The notes under the pieces: model-generated | The model's database searches: none | What the model was told of the DNA's origin: nothing | Seen by the model: only the letters and a program-made list of their open reading frames with translations | Program-made: the position numbers and the translations under genes | Source of the DNA: Streptomyces ambofaciens ATCC 23877 | GTDB lineage: Bacteria > Actinomycetota > Actinomycetes > Streptomycetales > Streptomycetaceae | Direction of reading: 5' to 3' | DNA: 64,000 nt | NCBI RefSeq assembly: GCF_001267885.1 | Contig: NZ_CP012382.1 | Location: 310,001 to 374,000 of the forward strand | Shown: in pieces, positions 50,601 through 58,883 of the stretch | How positions within the stretch are numbered: position 1 is the first letter of the stretch | Layout of the letters: every line of letters starts with the position of its first letter

Positions 50601-51923
50601 ATGCCCGACTCCGGGCCCCTCGGACCCCATAGCCCTGACCACCGGCCGACGCCGGCCACCACCGTGCCGGACGCCCCGGCGTCGAAGCCGCCGGACGTCG
50701 CGGTCACCCCGACCGCCTCGGAATTCCTGGCAGCGCTGCACCCCCCGGTCCCGATTCCCTCCCCCTCACCGCCCTCGGGGTCTGCCTCCGCCGCAGCGGA
50801 CACGCCTGACGCGACCACCGTCGGCTCCGCGCTCCAGCGGATCCTGCGCGGACCGACCGGCCCGGGCACGGCTGCGCTCGCCCTGTCCGTCAGGCACGAC
50901 CCCCCGTCGCTTCCAGGGTCTCCGGCTCCCGCCGAGCCCGCCGCGGGGCGGGCCGTCCCCGGCCTCTACCACCACCCCGTCCCGGAGCCCGACCCGGCAC
51001 GCGTGGAGGAGGTGAGCCGCCGGATCAAGCGCTGGGCCGAGGACGAGGTCCAGCTCTACCCCGAGGACTGGGAGGGGGAGTTCGACGGCTTCTCCGTCGG
51101 CCGTTACATGGTGGCCTGCCACCCCGACGCCCCGACGGTCGACCACCTGATGCTCGCGACGCGGCTGATGGTCGCGGAGAACGCGGTGGACGACTGCTAC
51201 TGCGAGGACCACGGCGGGTCGCCCGTCGGCCTCGGCGGACGCCTCCTCCTCGCGCACACCGCGATCGACCCCTTCCACACCACCGCGGAGTACGCGCCGC
51301 CGTGGCGGGAGTCGCTCACGTCGGACGCCCCGCGGCGGGCGTACCGCAGCGCGATGGACTACTTCGTCCGCGCGGCCACCCCCTCCCAGGCCGACCGCTA
51401 CCGGCACGACATGGCCCGGCTCCACCTGGGCTACCTCGCCGAGGCCGCCTGGGCACAGACCGATCACGTTCCGGAGGTGTGGGAGTACCTGGCGATGCGC
51501 CAGTTCAACAACTTCCGCCCCTGCCCGACGATCACCGACACCGTCGGCGGCTACGAGCTGCCCGCGGACCTGCACGCCCGTCCGGACATGCAACGGGTCA
51601 TCGCCCTCGCCGGCAACGCGACCACCATCGTCAACGACCTCTACTCGTACACCAAGGAACTCGACAGCCCGGGCCGCCACCTGAACCTCCCGGTGGTGAT
51701 CGCCGAACGCGAGCGGCTCTCCGAGCGCGACGCCTATCTGAAGGCCGTCGAGGTCCACAACGAACTGCAGCACGCCTTCGAGGCCGCCGCGGCCGAACTC
51801 GCCAAGGCCTGCCCCCTGCCCACCGTGCTGCGCTTCCTCAAGGGCGTGGCCGCCTGGGTCGACGGCAACCACGACTGGCACCGCACCAACACCTACCGCT
51901 ACAGCCTGCCCGACTTCTGGTAA
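50601..51923 (+). CDS. 2-Methylisoborneol synthase (class I terpene cyclase)
   Basis: The 440-residue enzyme converts 2-methylgeranyl diphosphate to 2-methylisoborneol. The Mg2+-binding motifs are D197-D198-C-Y-C-E (ENAVDDCYCED) and the NSE triad N345-D-x-x-S349-x-x-x-E353 (NDLYSYTKE). The C-terminal RY pair (TYRYSLPDFW) is present. The first 115 or so residues are disordered and Pro/Ser/Ala-rich; in such cyclases this region carries targeting signals for loading into the family 2B encapsulin encoded just upstream. It lies between the shell gene (75 bp) and the methyltransferase gene (15 bp). Confidence 0.96.
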   Translation: MPDSGPLGPHSPDHRPTPATTVPDAPASKPPDVAVTPTASEFLAALHPPVPIPSPSPPSGSASAAADTPDATTVGSALQRILRGPTGPGTAALALSVRHDPPSLPGSPAPAEPAAGRAVPGLYHHPVPEPDPARVEEVSRRIKRWAEDEVQLYPEDWEGEFDGFSVGRYMVACHPDAPTVDHLMLATRLMVAENAVDDCYCEDHGGSPVGLGGRLLLAHTAIDPFHTTAEYAPPWRESLTSDAPRRAYRSAMDYFVRAATPSQADRYRHDMARLHLGYLAEAAWAQTDHVPEVWEYLAMRQFNNFRPCPTITDTVGGYELPADLHARPDMQRVIALAGNATTIVNDLYSYTKELDSPGRHLNLPVVIAERERLSERDAYLKAVEVHNELQHAFEAAAAELAKACPLPTVLRFLKGVAAWVDGNHDWHRTNTYRYSLPDFW

Positions 51924-51938
51924 AGAACGGACATATCT

Positions 51939-52814
51939 GTGACCACTGAATCGACCTCCACCGTCACGGCGAAGATCCCGGCCCCGGCGACGCCCTACCA
52001 GGGGGACATCGCCCGCTACTGGAACAACGAGGCGCGGCCGGTCAACCTGCGCCTCGGTGACGTGGACGGGCTCTACCACCACCACTACGGCATCGGCGCC
52101 GTGGACCACGCCGCGCTCGGCGACCCGGCGGACAGCGAGTACGAGAAGAAGCTCATCGCCGAGCTGCACCGGCTGGAGTCGGCGCAGGCGGAGTTCCTCA
52201 TGGACCACCTCGGTCCGATCGGCTCCGACGACACGCTCGTCGACGCCGGATGCGGGCGCGGCGGGTCCATGGTCATGGCCCACCGCCGCTTCGGCTGCAA
52301 GGTCGAAGGCGTCACCCTGTCGGCCTCCCAGGCCGACTTCGGCAACGCCCGCGCACGAGAACTGCGGATCGAGGACCACGTCCGCTCCCGCGTGTGCAAC
52401 ATGCTCGACACCCCCTTCGACAAGGGCAGCATCGCGGCCTCGTGGAACAACGAGTCGACGATGTACGTCGACCTGCACGACCTGTTCGCCGAGCACTCCC
52501 GCTTCCTCGAGGTGGGCGGCCGGTACGTGACGATCACCGGGTGCTGGAACCCCCGCTACGGCCAGCCGTCGAAGTGGGTCTCCCAGATCAACGCCCACTT
52601 CGAGTGCAACATCCACTCCCGCCGCGAGTACCTGCGCGCCATGGCCGACAACCGGCTGGTGCCGCACACCATCGTCGACCTCACTCCGGACACCCTGCCC
52701 TACTGGGAACTGCGGGCCACGTCCTCGCTGGTCACCGGGATCGAGAAGGCGTTCATCGAGTCCTACCGCGACGGGTCCTTCCAGTACGTCCTGATCGCGG
52801 CCGACCGCGTGTAG
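51939..52814 (+). CDS. Geranyl diphosphate 2-C-methyltransferase
   Basis: The 291-residue class I SAM methyltransferase has the SAM motif LVDAGCGRGGSMVMAHRRFG. The text ARYWNNEARPVNLRLGDVDG, LYHHHYGIG and NNESTMYVDLHDLFAEHSRF is typical of the GPP 2-methyltransferase that acts before 2-methylisoborneol synthase. GTG 51939 follows the synthase stop by 15 bp. The shell, synthase and methyltransferase order is the standard 2-MIB operon. Confidence 0.96.
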   Translation: MTTESTSTVTAKIPAPATPYQGDIARYWNNEARPVNLRLGDVDGLYHHHYGIGAVDHAALGDPADSEYEKKLIAELHRLESAQAEFLMDHLGPIGSDDTLVDAGCGRGGSMVMAHRRFGCKVEGVTLSASQADFGNARARELRIEDHVRSRVCNMLDTPFDKGSIAASWNNESTMYVDLHDLFAEHSRFLEVGGRYVTITGCWNPRYGQPSKWVSQINAHFECNIHSRREYLRAMADNRLVPHTIVDLTPDTLPYWELRATSSLVTGIEKAFIESYRDGSFQYVLIAADRV

Positions 52815-52833
52815 GCCCGGCGGGTCCCGCACT

Positions 52834-52865
52834 GGCGTCCCGGCCCCGCGAGCCGCCGGGACGCC
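52834..52865. terminator. Bidirectional terminator after the 2-MIB operon
   Basis: GGCGTCCCGG (52834-52843) pairs with CCGGGACGCC (52856-52865), a perfect 10-bp stem with a 12-nt loop, between two convergent genes. Confidence 0.75.
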
Positions 52866-52916
52866 TGGCGCGCGTTCCCTCCCCGCACGGCACGCCGGCG
52901 CACCGCCTCTCGCGGC

Positions 52917-54140
52917 TCACACCTCCTCGCGCAGACCCCAGGGCGAGCCGTACGCGGTGAGCAGGTCCAGGAACGGGCCGGCCGGCAGTGCCTCCGGACC
53001 GAGGACGCCTTGGCCGGACCAGACGCCGGTGGCGAGCAGTTCGAGGGCGACCACCGGGTTGATGGCCGTCTGCCAGACCACGGCCTGCGAACCGTACTCG
53101 CGCATGGACCACTGGTTGTCGACCACGTGGTACAGGTACACCTCGCGCCGCCGGCCGTCCTTGGTGCCGGTGACCCAGGTGCCGGCGCAGGTCTTGCCGG
53201 TCATCCGGTCGCCGAGCGTCGCCGGGTCCGGGAGGCACGCGGCCACCACGTCACGCGGGGAGACCCGCACCGGCCCGTCCTCGCCCGGCACGGTGACCTT
53301 GCCGGTCGAGTCCAGGCCCAGCTCGTGGAGCGTCTTGAGCCGGGCGATGAAGGCGTCGCCGAGGCCGTACTTGAACGTGACCCGCCGGGCGTCCACCCAG
53401 CGCGGGATCAGCAGCACCTCCTCGTGCTCGACGTTGACGCACTCGACCGGCCCGATCCCCTCGGGGAACTCGAACACCTCCGGCTCGCTGAATGGCGCGG
53501 TGGTGAACCAGCCGCGCTCCTTCTCGTAGACCACGGGCGGGTTCAGGCACTCCTCGATGGTGGTCCAGATGCTGAACGAGGGGGCGAACTCGTAACCCTC
53601 GACCGTGAGGTTCGCCCCGTCGCGGACGCCGATCTCGTCGATCTCGTCGAAGAGCTCGTCGGCGGCGTAGCGGGCGAAGACATCGGAGAGGCCGGGTTCC
53701 ACGCCCATGCCCACCAGGGCCAGCCGTCCCGACGCGGCCCAGCGCTCACCCAGTTCGAACTGCGCGTCGCCGAGCTTCACCCCGCACTCCTCGTACGGCC
53801 GCGAGGCGTGCGGGGCGGACAGCGACATCGCCATGTCGACATAGTCGACTCCCCCGGCCAGGGCGGCCCGGAACAGCGGCATCACGAAGCGCGGGTCGGT
53901 CGCGTTCAGCAGGACGTCGCACCGGTGCGCGGTGAGGGCCCGGCGCACCGCCTCCTCGTCGGAGGCGTCCAGGCGCAGCGCGCTGAACCGGTCGCCCTGC
54001 CCCGGCAGCGCGTCGACCGCCGCCCGTGCGCGGGACAGGTCGTAGTCGGCCACGACCATGTGCGTCAGGAAATCCCTGCGGGCGGCGATCCGGGTGACGG
54101 CGCCGCCGACACCGCCCGCGCCGACGAGGAGTACTCGCAT
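52917..54140 (-). CDS. Saccharopine dehydrogenase family oxidoreductase
   Basis: The 407-residue protein has a Rossmann start (MRVLLVGAGGVGGAVTRIAA), then VLLNATDPRFVMPLFRAALA and LVGMGVEPGLSDVFARYAAD. The catalytic C-terminal domain includes PVVYEKERGWFTTAPFSEPE. This layout matches carboxynorspermidine/saccharopine reductase-like enzymes, which join amino acids or polyamines reductively with a carbonyl. The substrate is unknown. ATG 54140 has AAAGGTG upstream. The divergent TetR gene is the likely regulator. It is not part of the known antimycin gene set. Confidence 0.9.
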   Translation of the reverse strand: MRVLLVGAGGVGGAVTRIAARRDFLTHMVVADYDLSRARAAVDALPGQGDRFSALRLDASDEEAVRRALTAHRCDVLLNATDPRFVMPLFRAALAGGVDYVDMAMSLSAPHASRPYEECGVKLGDAQFELGERWAASGRLALVGMGVEPGLSDVFARYAADELFDEIDEIGVRDGANLTVEGYEFAPSFSIWTTIEECLNPPVVYEKERGWFTTAPFSEPEVFEFPEGIGPVECVNVEHEEVLLIPRWVDARRVTFKYGLGDAFIARLKTLHELGLDSTGKVTVPGEDGPVRVSPRDVVAACLPDPATLGDRMTGKTCAGTWVTGTKDGRRREVYLYHVVDNQWSMREYGSQAVVWQTAINPVVALELLATGVWSGQGVLGPEALPAGPFLDLLTAYGSPWGLREEV

Positions 54141-54252
54141 GACTGACACCTTTCGTACCGGAGGCGGGCGCCTCCGTGGTGGTGTCGATGCAACAGCGGG
54201 CCCTGCTTTAAGGTCAACCACGTTGGCATAAGGCTCGCGGTGGTTCGCCGCG

Positions 54253-54987
54253 ATGGCGGAGGGGAAGCGACCGATGCCCAAGAAGGTGGTGCCGGAGGAG
54301 GCGCGGCGCAGGCGCAGACCGACACGGCAGGGTGCGGTCCTGTCCGAGGCGCTCATCGTGGAGACCGCGCTGCGGGTGCTGCGCGAGCACGGCACCGGCG
54401 GGCTGACCGCCCGGCGTCTGGGCGCGGCGCTCGGTGCCGACCCGAGCACTCTCTACCGGTATTTCGGCGGCATGGACGACTTGGCGCGGGCCGTCGGCAA
54501 CGAGCTGATGGGGCGGGCGCTGGACGGATGGACGGCGCACGGCGACTGGCGCGGGGACCTGCGCTCCCTCGGCGTGGCCCTCCACTCCTCCTACCTCGCC
54601 CATCCCCAGGCCGCCGTGCTCACCGCCAGCCGGGTCAGCGGGCGGCCCCGCGAGATCGCCGTGGACGAGGCGATTCTCGGCCTGCTCCGGAGCGCCGGTC
54701 TCGGGGACCGGGCCGCGGTGCGCTTCTACCACGCCTTCATCGATCTGACCCTGGCCTTCGCCGCGCTGGACGCCGGCTCACTGGCGCTGCCCGAGGAAGC
54801 CCACAAGGCCGACGAGGACATGTGGGGCTCCCTCTACGCCCGGCTGCCCGCCACCACCCACCCGAACATCGCCGCGACGGCCGACCGTCTCGCGGCCCGG
54901 ATGCCGCACAGCGCCTACCCGGTGGTCCTGGACACGCTGCTGGACGGCATCGCCGCCGAACTGGCCGCGCCGCCCGCGGCCGGATGA
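54253..54987 (+). CDS. TetR-family regulator with TetR_C_1-like ligand domain
   Basis: The 244-residue protein has a basic start (KKVVPEEARRRRRPTRQGA) and an HTH at about 35-80 (IVETALRVLREHGTGGLTAR, then RLGAALGADPSTLYRYFGG). The C-terminal domain is helical. ATG 54253 or ATG 54274 could be the start. It is divergent from the saccharopine-dehydrogenase-like gene by 112 bp and converges on antP, so it marks the left border of the antimycin-type cluster and more likely regulates the dehydrogenase. Confidence 0.9.
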   Translation: MAEGKRPMPKKVVPEEARRRRRPTRQGAVLSEALIVETALRVLREHGTGGLTARRLGAALGADPSTLYRYFGGMDDLARAVGNELMGRALDGWTAHGDWRGDLRSLGVALHSSYLAHPQAAVLTASRVSGRPREIAVDEAILGLLRSAGLGDRAAVRFYHAFIDLTLAFAALDAGSLALPEEAHKADEDMWGSLYARLPATTHPNIAATADRLAARMPHSAYPVVLDTLLDGIAAELAAPPAAG

Positions 54988-55083
54988 GCCCCGCCGTCGC
55001 AGCGCCCGCGCGGCCACCTCGCCGAACGCTCCGCCGGCCGGGCGCCCTCGACGCCCTTGAGGGGCCCGACGGCCGGGCGTCCG

Positions 55084-56343
55084 TCAGGTCACCGGGCCCA
55101 CGGTCGGCGGCGCGGGGTCGTAGGCGGCCCGCCGAGTGAGGTCCCGCAGGCGCAGCGCGGCGGTGAGCAGGTCGCGGTGGCTGGTGTAGAGGGCGTTGAC
55201 GCCGAAGCGCAGCAGGTCGGGGGCGCGCATGTCGGCGATCACGCCGTGTTCGGCGAGGGCGACGACCAGTGCGCGGGCATGGGGGTGGCGAAGGCTGACC
55301 TGGCTGCCGCGGCGGCCGGGCTCGGCCGGAGTGACGGAGGTGAAGCCCACAGGGGTGAGGAGTTCGTCCGCGCAGCGCAGGAAGTAGTCCGTCAGGGAGA
55401 GGCTCTTGGCGCGGACCTGGGTCAGGTCGACGCCGTCGAAGGCGGTGAGGGCCGCTTCGAGGGCGAGCAGGGACAGGATCGGCGGGGTGCCGATGCGGGC
55501 GCGGGCGATGCCTGAGGCGGGCGCGTACTCGTCGGCCAGGCCGAACGGATCGGCATGACCGGTCCAGCCGGGCAACGGGGTCCGCAGCGAGGCGTGGTGG
55601 CGGCGCGCCACGTAGAGGAAGGCGGGCGCGCCGGGGCCACCGGAGAGGAACTTGTAGCCGCAGCCGACGGCCAGGTCGACGTCGAGGGCGTCGACGTCGA
55701 GGGGCAGGGCGCCGGCCGCGTGGCACAGGTCCCACAGCGCGAGCGCGCCGACGTCGTGGGCGGCGCCGGTCAGCGTCCGCATGTCGTACAGCTCGCCGGT
55801 GCGGAAGTCGACGGGCGCGTAGCTGACGACGGCGACCCGGTGGCCCTCGGCGGCGAGGAAGTGCGGAAGAGCGGCCGGTGGGACCCGCCGCACCTCCAGG
55901 CCCCGGCGGCGGGCGACCGCGTCGGCCAGGTAGCGGTCGGTGGGGAAGTGTCCGGGGTCGGTGACCAGCAGCGGACGGTCCGGACGGAGTTCGGCCGCGG
56001 CGTCGAGCGCGGTGAACAACTGCACGCTGGTGGAATCGCCCACCACGGTCTGCCCCGGCGCGGCTCCGATGAGCGCGCCGACGGTGTCCCCCACCCGCAG
56101 GGGTGCCTCCCACCAGCCGTCGGCGTTCCAGGAGCCGATGAGGCCGGCGCCCCACTGGCGCCTGACCACGTCGTCGAGGGCGGCCGGGACGGCGGCGGGC
56201 AGCGGACCCAGGGAGTTCCCGTCCAGGTAGACGACGTCCGGCGGGAGAAGGAAGCGGGCGCGGAGGGGAGCCAGGGCGTCGTCGGCGTCGAGTCGCGCGG
56301 CCCGCTCGTACAGGGCGGCGGGCACGGAGGGTGCGGTGGTCAT
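55084..56343 (-). CDS. antP: Kynureninase, antimycin-type AntP
   Basis: The 419-residue fold type I PLP enzyme reads VVYLDGNSLGPLPAAVPAAL near the N-terminus, VVSYAPVDFRTGELYDM and ALWDLCHAAGALPLDVDALD, with the Schiff-base Lys231 in GCGYKFLSGGPGAPAF. It cleaves kynurenine to anthranilate and alanine, feeding the aminosalicylate starter. Its start overlaps the antO stop (ATGA). It is the last gene of the minus-strand operon; in L-form antimycin clusters antQ (PPTase) follows antP, but there is no room for it here. Confidence 0.93.
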   Translation of the reverse strand: MTTAPSVPAALYERAARLDADDALAPLRARFLLPPDVVYLDGNSLGPLPAAVPAALDDVVRRQWGAGLIGSWNADGWWEAPLRVGDTVGALIGAAPGQTVVGDSTSVQLFTALDAAAELRPDRPLLVTDPGHFPTDRYLADAVARRRGLEVRRVPPAALPHFLAAEGHRVAVVSYAPVDFRTGELYDMRTLTGAAHDVGALALWDLCHAAGALPLDVDALDVDLAVGCGYKFLSGGPGAPAFLYVARRHHASLRTPLPGWTGHADPFGLADEYAPASGIARARIGTPPILSLLALEAALTAFDGVDLTQVRAKSLSLTDYFLRCADELLTPVGFTSVTPAEPGRRGSQVSLRHPHARALVVALAEHGVIADMRAPDLLRFGVNALYTSHRDLLTAALRLRDLTRRAAYDPAPPTVGPVT

Positions 56344-57188
56344 CGGCGTGCGGCCTCCTCGCCCGCGCGGCCGGGGCGTCCCGGGGTGAAGGCGGCCGCC
56401 ATCTCCCGGAGGGTGCCGGCGACCGCGCGGGCGCCGGGTGCTCCCGGCTCGATGAGGGTGTAGTGGCCGGTGCCGGGCAGGACGACCGTCCGCAGGTCCC
56501 GGTGGACGGCGGCGTAGTCGCTGAACTGGCTGAGCGGGACCTCCTCGTCGGCAGCGCCGTGCAGCAGCACGGTGGGCACACCGGTGGTGCCGGCGTCGCG
56601 CAGCAGGGTCAGGGGGTCGACCTCGGGCAGCCACTTCTCGAAATGCTGCTCGCCGCCGAGGAGCTGGAGGGCGGCGTCGTCGCTGAGGCGGTCGCGGCGG
56701 GTGGCGGTGAGGTCGGTGAGCGGTGCGAGGGCGAGCACGCTCGTCGGCAGGGTGCGCGTGTGCCAGCGGGAACCGGGCGGCAGCAGCCCCCGGGCGGCGC
56801 ACCACAGCGCCAGGTGGCCGCCGGAGCAGTGGCCCGCCAGGACGTAGGGCCGTCCTTCGGGCAGGGTGTCCACGACGCGGGCGACGTCGTCGAAGGTCTC
56901 GGGGCAGCCGCCGGCGCCGCCGGACCGCCGGAAGCCGGGGAGCAGCACGTCGAAGCCCTGCTGGGACAGGTACGCCGCGAACGGGGTCAGGTGCATCCGG
57001 TCGTAGCGCCAGTAGCCGCCGTGCAGCAGGATCACCAGCGGAGCGTCGGGGTCGTCGGACGGCCAGGCGTCGTAGGACTGGTGGGGGTGGTCACCGTAGC
57101 GGCCGTGCGCCGGGGCCAGCACCGGCTTCAGGCTCAGGACGCGCCGTTCCTCCTCGGCCGCGAAGGCGGAGATGGCCCTAGACGTCAC
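56340..57188 (-). CDS. antO: Kynurenine-formamidase-like alpha/beta-hydrolase, antimycin-type AntO
   Basis: The 282-residue hydrolase has the HGGYWR oxyanion motif (LVILLHGGYWRYDRMHLTPF), the nucleophile Ser in LAGHCSGGHLALW, and Asp and His late (LLHGAADEEVPLS, PGTGHYTLIEPG). HGGYW with a GxSxG elbow is typical of N-formylkynurenine formamidase. As I recall, antimycin studies assign AntO to N-formylation of the aminosalicylate unit. The gene sits between the Trp dioxygenase and kynureninase genes, overlapping both, where a deformylase is also needed. GTG 57188 overlaps the antN end by 11 bp. Confidence 0.88.
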   Translation of the reverse strand: MTSRAISAFAAEEERRVLSLKPVLAPAHGRYGDHPHQSYDAWPSDDPDAPLVILLHGGYWRYDRMHLTPFAAYLSQQGFDVLLPGFRRSGGAGGCPETFDDVARVVDTLPEGRPYVLAGHCSGGHLALWCAARGLLPPGSRWHTRTLPTSVLALAPLTDLTATRRDRLSDDAALQLLGGEQHFEKWLPEVDPLTLLRDAGTTGVPTVLLHGAADEEVPLSQFSDYAAVHRDLRTVVLPGTGHYTLIEPGAPGARAVAGTLREMAAAFTPGRPGRAGEEAARR

Positions 57189-58026
57189 CGCGCGCCTCCC
57201 ACAGTTCGGGGAAGACCGGGCGGGCCGCCCGCTGCTCCAGCCAGGTGAGCCCGGCGGAACCGGCGCTGCCCGGTTTGGCGCCCATGGCGCGGCGCACGAC
57301 CAGGACGTGCTCGAACCGCCAGCGGGTGACGAGTTCGGCGATGTCGGTGAGCAGTTCGCCGAGTGAGAGGTGGGGGTGGTGCCGGGGCCCGGCGTAGACG
57401 CGCCGCCACACCTCCACGACCCCCGGGTCGCTCGTGTAGGGGCTGGTCACATCGCGCTCGCGGACGTGGCGCGGGACGGGCAGATCCTGTCGGTGGAGGT
57501 AGGCCAGCACCTCGTCGTACAGGGACGGTTCCCGGTAGGTCTCGGCGAGCGCCTCGTGGACGGCCGGGTCTCCCCGGTGAGCGCGCAGCAGCCTGGACGA
57601 CTTGTCGCCGAGGAGGAACTCCATGTGCCGGTACATCGCCGACTGGAAACCCGACGCCTTGCCGAACGCGGCCCGGAAGCCGTTGAACTGGGCCGGGGTC
57701 AGCGCGGCGATGGGCGCCCAGGCGCCGCCCAGGGCGGTCAGCGCGCGGCGGCTGCGCGTCAGGGCGTCCAGGGCGGCGGGCAGGTCGTCCTTGGCGAAGG
57801 CCACCCGTGCCGTGCGCCACTCGTGCACGATCAGGGTGAACCACAGCTCCATCACCTGGGTGGTGACGAGGAAGCCCATCTCGTCCGGGGCCTCGGTGAG
57901 CGGCTGCTGGAGGGAGTTGAGGACGGAGGCGTGCACGTAGGTGTCGTAGGGGCTCGCACCCTGGAACGGCCGGGTCAGGGCGTCGTCCGTCACCGGCTCG
58001 CCGAGTGTGGTCGTGCTGTCGTTCAT
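57178..58026 (-). CDS. antN: Tryptophan 2,3-dioxygenase, antimycin-type AntN
   Basis: The 282-residue haem dioxygenase has YDTYVHASVLNSLQQPLTEA, then DEMGFLVTTQVMELWFTLIV, SGFQSAMYRHMEFLLG, and the C-terminal FEHVLVVRRAMGAKPGSAGS with the probable haem-ligating His. It opens tryptophan to N-formylkynurenine, the first step to anthranilate. ATG 58026 has AGGAG 5 nt upstream; an earlier in-frame start lacks one. It lies 25 bp after the antM stop. Confidence 0.94.
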   Translation of the reverse strand: MNDSTTTLGEPVTDDALTRPFQGASPYDTYVHASVLNSLQQPLTEAPDEMGFLVTTQVMELWFTLIVHEWRTARVAFAKDDLPAALDALTRSRRALTALGGAWAPIAALTPAQFNGFRAAFGKASGFQSAMYRHMEFLLGDKSSRLLRAHRGDPAVHEALAETYREPSLYDEVLAYLHRQDLPVPRHVRERDVTSPYTSDPGVVEVWRRVYAGPRHHPHLSLGELLTDIAELVTRWRFEHVLVVRRAMGAKPGSAGSAGLTWLEQRAARPVFPELWEARGDV

Positions 58027-58051
58027 CGCTTCTCCTAGGGGTGCGTGCGGG

Positions 58052-58828
58052 TCACACACCGAGGTGCGCGCCGCCGGAGGCGTCGATCCACTGGCCGGTG
58101 ACCCAGCGGGCGTCGTCGCCGGCGACGAAGGAGACGACGTCGGCGATGTCCACCGGGTCGCCGAGCCGGCCGAACGTGGAGGCCTCGGAGTACCTGCGGC
58201 GGATCTCCGGGACGGCGAGGGTGGGGTTGATCTCCGTCTCGGTGTAGCCGGGGGCGACGGCGTTGACCGTGATGCCTCGGGGGCCCAGCTCCTGGGCCAG
58301 GGCGAGGGTGAGGTAGTCGAGGGCGGCCTTGGTCATGGTGTACGAGACGATCGGCGGGAAGGCGACGCGGGTCGCGACGGAGGAGATGTTCACGATCCTG
58401 CCGCCGTCGCGCAGGCGGTCCAGCCCGCGTTGGATGATGAAGAACGGCGCCTTGGTGTTGACCGCGAAGACCCGGTCGTAGTCGGCTTCGGTGACGTCGG
58501 CGATGCTGCGGGGGACGGTGATGCCGGCGTTGTTGACGAGGATGTCCAGTCCCGTCGGTGCGTCCTGCTCGGCCAGGGCCCGGTCGAAGGCGGACCACAG
58601 GGTGTCGGCGTCGCCGGGGACGCCGAGTTCCGCGTGCACGGGGAAGGCGCGGCCGCCGTCGGCCTCGATCTCCTTGACGGTCCGCTCGGCGGCCGTCAGA
58701 TCGTGGCCGTAGTGGACCGCCACCAGGGCGCCCTCGCGGGCCAGGCGGCGGCTGACGGCTCTGCCGATGCCGCGGCTGCCCCCGGTGACCAGGGCGGTCT
58801 TTCCGTCGTGGCGGGCGGCGGTGGTCAT
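58052..58828 (-). CDS. antM: SDR ketoreductase, antimycin-type AntM
   Basis: The 258-residue classical short-chain dehydrogenase has the cofactor motif VTGGSRGIGRAVSRRLA, NNAG (LDILVNNAGITVP), the catalytic Ser in NISSVATRVAF and the YTMTK pair. The C-terminal GQWIDASGGAHLGV is normal for the family. In antimycin-type clusters AntM reduces the C8 ketone of the polyketide part before macrolactone closure. It lies 55 bp downstream of antL and is co-directional with the whole operon. Confidence 0.9.
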   Translation of the reverse strand: MTTAARHDGKTALVTGGSRGIGRAVSRRLAREGALVAVHYGHDLTAAERTVKEIEADGGRAFPVHAELGVPGDADTLWSAFDRALAEQDAPTGLDILVNNAGITVPRSIADVTEADYDRVFAVNTKAPFFIIQRGLDRLRDGGRIVNISSVATRVAFPPIVSYTMTKAALDYLTLALAQELGPRGITVNAVAPGYTETEINPTLAVPEIRRRYSEASTFGRLGDPVDIADVVSFVAGDDARWVTGQWIDASGGAHLGV

Positions 58829-58883
58829 CGTGGGGCTCCTTAGGTGAGGGGGCATGGAGGGGGGCGGGCGAGGCGGGTGGGGG

